Assembly (NCBI GenBank): GCA_022402505.1
Contig: JAKRSE010000342.1
Span: 1-7,219, forward strand
Direction: 5' to 3'
From: Fimbriimonadaceae bacterium
GTDB lineage: Bacteria; Armatimonadota; Fimbriimonadia; Fimbriimonadales; Fimbriimonadaceae
Length of the DNA stretch: 7,219 nt
In this document: one piece after another, positions 1-5,020 of the stretch
Numbering within the stretch: the stretch's first letter is position 1
How the letters are laid out: every line of letters begins with the position of its first letter
The notes under the pieces: generated by a model
What the model was told of the DNA's origin: nothing
Database searches by the model: none
Seen by the model: the letters and a program-made list of their open reading frames with translations, nothing else
Program-made: the position numbers and the translations under genes

Positions 1-85
1 GCCCGTCGCTGGTGCTCAGGAACCTTCCGCCATAGAAGGCGCGGAAGAGGAGGCTGTACCCGTCGATGAGGACCAGGCGGCTCAT
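1..85 (-). CDS. polA: DNA polymerase I, N-terminal fragment (5' nuclease domain)
   Basis: The first 28 codons of a gene read leftward off the window edge. The translation begins MSRLVLIDGYSLLFRAFYGG and continues RFLSTSDG. The LVLIDGYSLLFRAFY stretch is the hallmark opening of the 5'-3' exonuclease domain of bacterial DNA polymerase I. Its Asp is one of the acidic residues that bind the catalytic metal ions in this family. The enzyme fills gaps and removes RNA primers at Okazaki fragments and during excision repair. The ATG at 85-83 is the natural start, because the conserved strand begins directly after it. No strong Shine-Dalgarno sequence is visible upstream. The gene is divergent from the TfoX-domain gene, so the 86-285 spacer must hold its promoter. 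Only the N-terminus is present; a stand-alone 5'-3' exonuclease would look the same over this length, so full-length PolA is inferred. Confidence 0.82.
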   Translation of the reverse strand, partial: MSRLVLIDGYSLLFRAFYGGRFLSTSDG

Positions 86-285
86 GGGTCCGCAGGATAC
101 CGGCCCGCCTGCGGCGACTCTGGCGGAATGGCCGCTTCGCGAAAAGTCAGCAGAACCCCGCAAGAATGGGACTTTTTGGACGCATCCGTCGGGTAGAATT
201 GCCCATGTCAGGCCGCTTGGACATGGCGCTTCACCCGCACCATCCAGGCGGCCTGTTGCTTTCACTGAGGGAACCTGAATTCACT
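86..285. other. Divergent intergenic spacer between polA and the TfoX-domain gene
   Basis: This 200-bp spacer separates the minus-strand polA start from the plus-strand TfoX-domain gene, so promoters in both directions are expected here. Two upstream in-frame ATG codons (166 and 205) would lengthen the TfoX-domain protein. The residues they would add, rich in Arg, His and Pro, do not resemble the family, so the spacer is treated as non-coding. I found no convincing promoter toward polA and no RNA gene. Confidence 0.6.
173..199 (+). promoter_or_regulatory. Weak candidate promoter for the TfoX-domain gene
   Basis: A TAGAAT hexamer (194-199) matches the bacterial -10 consensus at five of six positions. 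It lies 15 bp after TTTTTG (173-178), a poor -35 element. A better hexamer, TTGGAC (176-181), is only 12 bp from the -10, which is too close. The arrangement lies about 90 bp upstream of the ATG at 286. This is a guess from consensus matching only. Confidence 0.2.
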
Positions 286-618
286 ATGATCTATCGCCCC
301 ACGAGATATGAGCAGGTGATGGCCGCGGCCGAAGGGAACGACGTCCGCGCCAGAAAGATGCTGGACGGCATGGCCGTCTATTCCGGCGAGAAGATGTTCG
401 CCTATCTCGCGGGAGAGGATGTCGGCTTGAAGCTGGCTCCGGAAGATCAACAGGCGATGCTCACCATCGACGGCGCGGAGCCTCTGTGTCCCCGACCCGG
501 CGCCGCCCCGATGAAGGAGTACATCCGCCTGCCGCGGCAGGTTCTGGAAGACCGCACCGCCTTCGCTGATTGGATTCAGAAGAGCGTCGATTACGCCGTC
601 GGCCATCGGGTCCACTGA
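286..618 (+). CDS. TfoX N-terminal-domain family protein
   Basis: A 110-residue protein made of a single TfoX/Sxy N-terminal-type domain. The recognisable pattern runs from KMLDGMAVYSGEKMFAYLAG (24-43), through a VGLKL strand (46-50), to APMKEYIRLP (74-83), and ends in a helix around residues 90-106 (TAFADWIQKSVDYA). This matches the small stand-alone members of the family. In gamma-proteobacteria the domain is part of the competence regulator TfoX/Sxy, but most stand-alone versions have no established role, so no link to competence is claimed. The ATG at 286 fits the family length. GAGGG at 267-271 is a possible ribosome site, but it lies 14 nt upstream, which is long. Longer starts at 166 and 205 add unlike sequence. 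It is 81 bp ahead of pfkA on the same strand, and whether the two are co-transcribed is unclear. Confidence 0.75.
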   Translation: MIYRPTRYEQVMAAAEGNDVRARKMLDGMAVYSGEKMFAYLAGEDVGLKLAPEDQQAMLTIDGAEPLCPRPGAAPMKEYIRLPRQVLEDRTAFADWIQKSVDYAVGHRVH

Positions 619-686
619 CCCGAGACGCCGAGAAGGCGGACTTATTGAATCCCCGCCGGCACACAATGAAGCTTCCTGGATGAGCC

Positions 687-694
687 AAGGGGTG
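687..694 (+). promoter_or_regulatory. Ribosome binding site fixing the GTG start of pfkA
   Basis: AAGGGGTG lies 5 nt upstream of the GTG at 700-702, with AAGGGG ending 7 nt before it. It supports the GTG as the true start, and the conserved MKRIGVITSGGDAPG opening follows at once. Confidence 0.65.
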
Positions 695-699
695 TTGCA

Positions 700-1662
700 G
701 TGAAGCGGATTGGAGTGATTACCAGCGGCGGGGACGCGCCCGGGATGAATGCAGCCTTGCGGGCCGTGGTCCGCTCGGCCCTGCACCGAGGCGTGGAAGT
801 CCTCGGCTTCCACCACGGCTGGCGGGGCGTCATCAGCGAAGAGGTGACCCCTCTCAACACCAAGTCGGTCGGCGGGATCATCAACCTCGGCGGGACGATT
901 CTCCGCTCGGCCAGGTGCCGGGAGTTCCGCGAGCCCGAGGGCCGGGCTCAGGCGATGGAGGTCCTGCGCGACAACCGGGTCGAAGGATTGGTCGTGATCG
1001 GCGGAGACGGAAGCCTGACCGGGGCCAAGGTGCTGATGGAAGAGCACGACATCGCCGTGATGGGCGTGCCCGGCAGCATCGACAACGACATCGCCGGGAC
1101 GGACTACGCGATCGGATTCGACACGGCCGTCAACACCGCCCGCGACGCCATCGACAAGGTTCGCGACACCGCCTATTCCCACGACCGGGTCTTCGTCATC
1201 GAGGTCATGGGCCGAAACAACGGCTTCATCGCGGTCGATGTGGCCCTCGCCTGCGGAGCCGAAGGGGTCCTGATTCCGGAGTTCCCATTCAGCATCGCCG
1301 AGATCTGCGAGAACCTGAAGGAGCAGCGGTCCAAGGGCAAGAGCAGCAGCATCGTCGTCGTGGCCGAAGGGGCGGGCAAGGGCAACGAGGTCTGCGACTT
1401 CATCGTGAAGAACACCGGCCTGGAGGCCCGGGCGGTGGTCTTGGGTCACATGCAGCGCGGCGGCTCGCCGAGCGCCTTTGACCGAGTTCTTGCGCTGCGG
1501 CTGGGCGCCCTGGCCACGAACCGTCTCCTCAGCGGCTACCGAGGCGAAATGGCCGGGCTGGTCGGAAACCGGCTCGTGACGCATCCCCTCTCCTACGTCC
1601 TCAGCCAGACCAAGACGGTGGATGCCGAGCGTCTGCTCCTCCTGGGCGTCATGGCTCAGTAG
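700..1662 (+). CDS. pfkA: ATP-dependent 6-phosphofructokinase
   Basis: A 320-residue PFK-A family enzyme, the usual size for the bacterial type. It phosphorylates fructose 6-phosphate to fructose 1,6-bisphosphate, the committed step of glycolysis, in the cytoplasm. Visible motifs in order are GGDAPGMN (10-17) and GGDGS (101-105) of the nucleotide site; PGSIDND (124-130), with D128 matching the catalytic base D127 of E. coli PfkA; MGR (170-172); and the family signature HMQRGGSPSAFDR (250-262). Gly at position 104 (GGDGS, not GGDDS) and Gly at 125 (PGS, not PKT) point to ATP rather than pyrophosphate as phosphoryl donor. The Thr usual after PG is Ser here, a mild change. The GTG start is supported by AAGGGG 7 nt upstream. 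A PfkB-family kinase follows after 10 bp, so the two are probably co-transcribed. The long antisense frame over this gene is a by-product of high GC. Confidence 0.95.
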   Translation: MKRIGVITSGGDAPGMNAALRAVVRSALHRGVEVLGFHHGWRGVISEEVTPLNTKSVGGIINLGGTILRSARCREFREPEGRAQAMEVLRDNRVEGLVVIGGDGSLTGAKVLMEEHDIAVMGVPGSIDNDIAGTDYAIGFDTAVNTARDAIDKVRDTAYSHDRVFVIEVMGRNNGFIAVDVALACGAEGVLIPEFPFSIAEICENLKEQRSKGKSSSIVVVAEGAGKGNEVCDFIVKNTGLEARAVVLGHMQRGGSPSAFDRVLALRLGALATNRLLSGYRGEMAGLVGNRLVTHPLSYVLSQTKTVDAERLLLLGVMAQ

Positions 1663-1672
1663 ACTGTCCGGC

Positions 1673-2617
1673 ATGATCCTCACCGTCACGCTGAACCCCT
1701 GCGTCGATCTCATCCTCTTCGCGGAAGGTCTCAAGCCGCACGATACGAACCGGGTTCAGCGCAAGGAAGAGGATGCCGGCGGAAAGGGAGTCAATGTCTC
1801 CCGGGTCGCGGCCGAACTGGGGGCCGAGACCAGCGCCACCGGATTTCTGGGAGGAGGCCCCGGCGGGTACGTCGAGCGCGTTCTTAAGGATCAGGGGGTC
1901 GATTGCCGGTTCATCCCGACCGCCGAACCGACCCGGATCAACGTCAGCGTGGAATCCGGCGACGGACCGCCGACCACATTCAACATGAAGGGGCCGCTGG
2001 TTCAGGCGTGCGAGTGGGACGCTCTTCTGGCGGGTGTGGGCAGATCGGCAGCCGATGCCGATTGGGTGTGCCTGGGTGGGAGCCTTCCGCCCGGGGTGCC
2101 GGATGATGCCTGGGCCGTGCTCGGCCGGCTGGCCAAGGATCGGGGCGCCCGCGTGGTCCTGGACGCCGACGGCCCCGCCCTCCTGCATGGATTGACCGCC
2201 GCCCCGGATCTTGTGAAGCCGAACCGCCGCGAAGCCGAGCGATGGCTGGGACGGGACCTGCCGGATCGCCCGTCGCAGATCGAGGCGGCACGAGAGATCC
2301 TCGCTCGGCTTCGGGACCTGGGTTCGGCCGACCCCACCGTCCTGCTGTCGCTGGGGGGAGAGGGGGCTCTGTGCGCGGCCGGGTCGGATGTTTTCTTCGC
2401 CCCGCCGATTCCGATTCAGGTCAAGAGCACCATCGGCAGCGGCGACTCGATGATCGGCGGCTTCCTGGCCGCGCTCCAGGCCGGGAAGTCCCTGGAGGAC
2501 GCCCTGGCCCAAGGCTCCGCCGCCGGAGCCGCCACCGCCACCACCGACGGCACCGAAATCGCCCGACGGGAGGTCGTCCAGCGGCTCCTGCCATCGGCCG
2601 ATGTGGTTCCCGTCTGA
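1673..2617 (+). CDS. PfkB-family sugar kinase, 1-phosphofructokinase type (FruK/LacC-like)
   Basis: A 314-residue ribokinase-fold kinase. The opening ILTVTLNPCVDLILF and the segment AGGKGVNVSRVAAELG (35-50) are typical of the FruK/LacC/PfkB branch, as are EPTRINV (85-91) and KPNRREAE (182-189). GGEGA (228-232) and STIGSGDSM (252-260) form the ATP and anion-hole region, with D258 as the expected catalytic base. Enzymes of this branch phosphorylate fructose 1-phosphate (FruK), tagatose 6-phosphate (LacC) or fructose 6-phosphate (PfkB); sequence alone does not decide which, so no symbol is given. The ATG at 1673 begins the conserved first strand, and an upstream in-frame ATG would lie inside pfkA. 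No clear Shine-Dalgarno sequence is seen, so translation may be coupled to pfkA, whose stop is 10 bp upstream. No PTS or sugar transporter gene is present in the window to argue for a fructose-1-phosphate pathway. Confidence 0.88.
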   Translation: MILTVTLNPCVDLILFAEGLKPHDTNRVQRKEEDAGGKGVNVSRVAAELGAETSATGFLGGGPGGYVERVLKDQGVDCRFIPTAEPTRINVSVESGDGPPTTFNMKGPLVQACEWDALLAGVGRSAADADWVCLGGSLPPGVPDDAWAVLGRLAKDRGARVVLDADGPALLHGLTAAPDLVKPNRREAERWLGRDLPDRPSQIEAAREILARLRDLGSADPTVLLSLGGEGALCAAGSDVFFAPPIPIQVKSTIGSGDSMIGGFLAALQAGKSLEDALAQGSAAGAATATTDGTEIARREVVQRLLPSADVVPV

Positions 2618-2641
2618 TCGGAGGCAAGCCTCTGGGCGCGA

Positions 2642-2711
2642 GGCATCATGTCGAAGAATCGCCGTTTTTTCGACACGTTCTCCGGACATGTCGAAGACGC
2701 GAACATATGAA
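2642..2711. repeat. Left copy of a perfect 70-bp direct repeat
   Basis: This stretch is identical, base for base, to 3869-3938, 1227 bp away in the same orientation. The match ends abruptly at both edges (2641 A against 3868 C; 2712 G against 3939 A). It starts 24 bp after the stop of the PfkB-type kinase. Inside it CATGTCGAAGA occurs at 2647-2657 and 2687-2697, and its near reverse complement TTTTCGACACG at 2667-2677. This gives three arms 20 bp apart in alternating orientation, which can form two alternative hairpins sharing the middle arm. It holds no recognisable insertion-sequence end and no GC-rich stem followed by a T run. GC is about 49% by hand count, well below its surroundings. Confidence 0.97.
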
Positions 2712-2733
2712 GGTAGAGTGCCTCTTGTCTCGG

Positions 2734-3861
2734 CTACGGCCCGGCGAAGAGTCGGATCATCTTGGGGTTGAGGAAGAGCACGTTTCGCCCTGCCTGGACC
2801 CGAACCAGTAGGCCCATCTCGGTCAGCCGGTTCAGATGACTGGAAGCCGTTTGGCGGTTGCCGAGCCCGGCCTCCTCAAATCCGGCGATCCGCGTGTAAG
2901 GCTGGGAGTAGATCAGCTCCACGAGTTCTCGCGAGTAAAGCCGCGGAGCCTCTGATTTCAGCCGCTCAGAATCGGCTGCCATCAGATCGAGGATCGAGTC
3001 GATCAGCTCAATGGAATCCTTGGCGGAGTCGCGGATGGCGCGGAGCATGTAGCGCAGCCATGCCTCCCACTCACCGCGTTCGGTCACGCCTCGGAGGAGA
3101 TCATAGTATTCCGATTTCGAGTTGAGAATCTGCCGGCTCGGGTAGATCAGAGGGAGATCCAAGAGCCCCTCTTGGATCAGGAAGAGGACATTGATGACTC
3201 TGCCGGCTCTCCCATTTCCGTCAGGAAACGGGTGGATGGCCTCGAACTGGTAGTGGCCCGCCGCCAGCCGGATCAGTGGATCAGCAGAGGAGGTGTCGGA
3301 GAGGAACCGGCAAAGGGCATCCATCAGCTGAATGATCCGGTCTTTTCCTTCTGGCGGCGAATAGATGATCTCCCCGGTTCGGCTGTTCGCCACTCTTGTG
3401 CCCGTCATGGATCGAATGCCGACCGGGGAGCCCTTGATGCGCTCCACCAGGTCTGTCATCAAGCTCGGCGAAATGGGGCGGCCTCGCTTGATCTCCTGGT
3501 ACCCGAACCAGACGGCATCCCCGTACCTCAGAACCTCCTTCAGGTTCGGGGACATCTCTTCGACGTCGCCTGAGAAGGCCTGGTAGACCTCATCGTTTGT
3601 CGTGACGATGTTCTCAACCTCGCTTGAGAGCTTCGCTTCCTGGAGAATGAGGGTGCGGATCAGCACCTCTTGATTTGGAAGCCTTTGAGCCGCCATCTGC
3701 ACCTGCCCCAAGCCGCGGTGGGCCTGAACGAGGTCTGGGATCAAACTCGGAGTCTGCAGCTCAGCAGCACCTGGAATGGGAGGCAGGTCATTGAATGGCT
3801 GCTGCGGATCAAAGTCTGCGAAGGGAAGCCCGGACTGAGGCACCGATCCAGTATGCCTCAT
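2734..3861 (-). CDS. Fic-domain protein adenylyltransferase, class II, with C-terminal winged helix
   Basis: A 375-residue Fic protein. It probably transfers AMP from ATP to a hydroxyl side chain of a target protein, whose identity the sequence does not reveal. A Fic_N-like region comes first (about 25-95: LPPIPGAAELQTP, then LPNQEVLIRTLILQEAKLSSEVENI). It holds the inhibitory motif S79-x3-E83-N84, matching (S/T)xxxE(G/N), so the enzyme is predicted to be held inactive by its own helix. The complete catalytic motif HPFPDGNGRAGR (210-221) has H210 and the R218/R221 pair. A target-binding flap likely spans 155-170, and a winged helix-turn-helix occupies about 315-375. The layout resembles Shewanella SO_4266-type Fic proteins. 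The start is uncertain: the chosen ATG (3861) lies just inside the right repeat, while in-frame ATGs at 3933, 3876 and 3873 lie within it and add up to 24 residues. No Shine-Dalgarno sequence supports any of them. Low GC suggests transfer, and no partner antitoxin gene is seen. Confidence 0.9.
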   Translation of the reverse strand: MRHTGSVPQSGLPFADFDPQQPFNDLPPIPGAAELQTPSLIPDLVQAHRGLGQVQMAAQRLPNQEVLIRTLILQEAKLSSEVENIVTTNDEVYQAFSGDVEEMSPNLKEVLRYGDAVWFGYQEIKRGRPISPSLMTDLVERIKGSPVGIRSMTGTRVANSRTGEIIYSPPEGKDRIIQLMDALCRFLSDTSSADPLIRLAAGHYQFEAIHPFPDGNGRAGRVINVLFLIQEGLLDLPLIYPSRQILNSKSEYYDLLRGVTERGEWEAWLRYMLRAIRDSAKDSIELIDSILDLMAADSERLKSEAPRLYSRELVELIYSQPYTRIAGFEEAGLGNRQTASSHLNRLTEMGLLVRVQAGRNVLFLNPKMIRLFAGP

Positions 3862-3868
3862 AAATTTC

Positions 3869-3938
3869 GGCATCATGTCGAAGAATCGCCGTTTTTTCGA
3901 CACGTTCTCCGGACATGTCGAAGACGCGAACATATGAA
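3869..3938. repeat. Right copy of the perfect 70-bp direct repeat
   Basis: Identical to 2642-2711. It sits directly upstream of the likely fic start and 56 bp before the tRNA-Leu gene. Read on the minus strand it is open in the fic frame, so translation from 3933 would add MFASSTCPENVSKKRRFFDM and four more residues. The three 20-bp-phased arms fall at 3874-3884, 3894-3904 (inverted) and 3914-3924. It probably carries the promoter or leader region of fic, because only 7 bp of unique DNA lie between the repeat and the ATG at 3861. Confidence 0.97.
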
Positions 3939-3994
3939 ATGGAGGCGAGTCCGGGAGGGGATTCCGCGGGGAGGGGTATCTTTCCGGCTTGCCG

Positions 3995-4081
3995 GCCGGG
4001 ATGGCGGAATGGTAGACGCGGCGGTCTCAAAAACCGCTGGCCCACAAGGTCGTGCGGGTTCGAGTCCCGCTCCCGGCACCA
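3995..4081 (+). tRNA. tRNA-Leu (anticodon CAA)
   Basis: An 87-nt class II tRNA. The acceptor arms GCCGGGA (3995-4001) and TCCCGGC (4071-4077) pair perfectly, followed by A and an encoded CCA (4079-4081). The anticodon stem GCGGT/ACCGC (4021-4025 and 4033-4037) encloses the loop CTCAAAA, giving anticodon CAA at 4028-4030, which reads the UUG leucine codon. A long variable arm (around 4039-4053) and the T arm GCGGG-TTCGAGT-CCCGC complete the fold. The intact acceptor end shows that the neighbouring fic unit did not insert into this gene. A TATCTT hexamer at 3977-3982 could be a -10 element, but no good -35 element precedes it. Confidence 0.97.
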
Positions 4082-4109
4082 CTGCGGCATAGGCTCTGAA
4101 TCCCCCACC

Positions 4110-4832
4110 TCAGGGCTGTTTGTGGGATGTCTCGACTTCGGCCGACAAGGTCTGAATGTCCGCCGTCAGGTGTGCTTCGGCCGCGTCGTACATCTGATCG
4201 GAGACGATCGCCTTTTCAGACCAATAGGCTCCGGACAAGGCCGGCAGGAAGGCCGTTTGGGCGATCAGCAGAGCCACAGCTCCCGTGCGGTGTTCCGGAG
4301 CCTTCCGGCGGACGCTGAACACGATCACAAGGCTCATCGCGGCGAGATAAACGCCAAGGACGGCGGCAAGGGAGAGCCCCTCCGACCGGACGGCCTCCCG
4401 GCTCTGTTCCAGGGACTCCAGGCTCAGGCGGGTGGTCTCCAGGCGGTACTCGGCCGTTTCGAAGGAGCCGGAAGAGCAGAGGCGGCCCGACTGACTGGAT
4501 TCGGCCGCGTGCCGTATAGAGTTCCGCCAGGAGAGCGCGCCGCTCACAGCGCCGAGAAGCAGCATGGACAGTCCGAAGACGATGGCTGCCGGTCGGAAAC
4601 GATGATCTTTGGGCATGCGCCAAAGGGCATGGACCGAGAAGAGCATCGCCGCCACGGCAAAAAGAACGCCGCCCCAGGCAAACGCCCCTGAGACCCCGGC
4701 CGCTTCGCCGTAGATTTCCGCGACCCGTGACGCGCAGTCGATCTCAAACGGGTCGAAGCCCAGCGACTGACCCCATGCCCCGGCCGATAAGACCAGAAGC
4801 ACAAGAATGCAGCACTTCTTGAGCCGACTCAT
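4110..4832 (-). CDS. Hypothetical membrane protein with N-terminal signal sequence
   Basis: I do not recognise this 240-residue protein. It begins with a signal-like segment (MSRLKK, then a CCILVLLVLSAGAW core), with a plausible cleavage site near AWG-Q (21/22). Four further hydrophobic stretches follow at about 49-67, 82-101, 153-173 and 183-203, consistent with membrane spans in pairs. The first pair is joined by a short basic loop (WRMPKDHRFRP). Between the two pairs lies a polar, Glu/Ser-rich region (about 102-150) with a helix-prone stretch EYRLETTRLSLESLEQSREAV, which could be extracytoplasmic. The C-terminal tail (206-240) is acidic and polar. Cysteines at 33 and 119 could form a disulfide if both lie outside the membrane. 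No Shine-Dalgarno sequence precedes the ATG at 4832, but the signal sequence fits this start. It lies downstream of etfA on the same strand, 188 bp away, and is probably a separate unit. Confidence 0.7.
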   Translation of the reverse strand: MSRLKKCCILVLLVLSAGAWGQSLGFDPFEIDCASRVAEIYGEAAGVSGAFAWGGVLFAVAAMLFSVHALWRMPKDHRFRPAAIVFGLSMLLLGAVSGALSWRNSIRHAAESSQSGRLCSSGSFETAEYRLETTRLSLESLEQSREAVRSEGLSLAAVLGVYLAAMSLVIVFSVRRKAPEHRTGAVALLIAQTAFLPALSGAYWSEKAIVSDQMYDAAEAHLTADIQTLSAEVETSHKQP

Positions 4833-5020
4833 TTCGAAGGAGTCTACTCAGAAAACCGGGTCAACCATGCCGGCTGCATCCGGGCGTTCGGCGGCTCTTC
4901 CGAGCCTCCAATCGCCGCCGGCCTGATTCATGGGTTCGCCTTTGGCTCACGCGTTCACCAGGCCTGCCCTCGGGGAGGGCAGGGATGAATCGCTTGGACT
5001 GAGTCTGCCTGGATCGCGGG
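4833..5020. other. Intergenic spacer between etfA and the membrane-protein gene
   Basis: 188 bp without a credible gene. It contains one strong hairpin near the etfA end (4963-4983) and must hold any promoter for the membrane-protein gene. On the minus strand a TTGACC hexamer (4864-4859) resembles a -35 box, but no matching -10 element lies at the right distance. Short frames across this stretch are Arg/Pro/Ser-rich and resemble no family. Confidence 0.5.
4963..4983 (-). terminator. Perfect hairpin downstream of etfA, possible terminator
   Basis: CCTGCCCTC (4963-4971) and GAGGGCAGG (4975-4983) form a 9-bp perfect stem around a GGG loop, starting 37 bp beyond the etfA stop codon. Position and strength suit the end of the beta-oxidation operon. 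No T run follows on either strand, so it is not a canonical intrinsic terminator. It may stabilise the mRNA 3' end or work with Rho. Confidence 0.45.

Larger units (their letters stand above)
2642..3938 (-). mobile_element. Putative single-gene fic cassette bounded by direct repeats
   Basis: Two perfect 70-bp direct repeats enclose 1157 bp (2712-3868) that is almost entirely one gene. The fic stop codon is 22 bp from the left repeat, and its likely ATG is 7 bp from the right repeat. The enclosed DNA averages about 55-57% GC in three counted lines, against 68-75% in lines from the flanking metabolic genes, and it interrupts housekeeping genes next to a tRNA-Leu. This looks like acquired DNA inserted at, or carried with, a repeat. 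No integrase or transposase lies inside, and the repeat edges do not show the GTTRRRY core of integron attC sites. Two chance copies of a dispersed repeat flanking a gene remain possible, so mobility is inferred. Confidence 0.4.

Noticed and set aside
262..1734. Long open minus-strand frame of 490 codons over the TfoX-domain gene and pfkA
   Set aside because: It is antisense to a clearly recognised phosphofructokinase, its translation is low-complexity Asp/His/Val/Arg-rich, and it resembles no family. High GC codon bias opens the opposite strand.
1649..2689. Long open minus-strand frame of 346 codons over the PfkB-type kinase
   Set aside because: It is antisense to a well-supported kinase, Gly/Arg-rich, and starts by chance in the left 70-bp repeat.
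2648..2710. A 20-codon plus-strand ATG-to-TGA frame nearly filling each 70-bp repeat (also 3875-3937)
   Set aside because: The near-coincidence with the repeat edges is curious, but no ribosome site is shared by both copies and 20 codons can stay open by chance. The phased inverted arms are a better reason for the conservation.
2642..2711. Repeat as an integron attC recombination site
   Set aside because: Size and hairpin potential fit, but the paired R and L boxes with the GTTRRRY core and its complement are not at the edges, and no integrase is seen.
2642..2711. Repeat as an intrinsic terminator for the kinase operon
   Set aside because: Its T run (2665-2670) lies inside one hairpin arm rather than after a GC-rich stem. 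The small GAGGC-AA-GCCTC inversion upstream (2621-2632) has too short a loop and no T run.
2642..3938. The two repeats as the start of a CRISPR array
   Set aside because: There are only two copies, 70 bp long, separated by a complete protein gene; no short regular spacers and no cas genes are present.
3915..4691. Plus-strand frame of 258 codons running through the tRNA-Leu and the membrane-protein gene
   Set aside because: It reads straight through an intact tRNA gene, and its translation is Arg/Gly-rich without family features.
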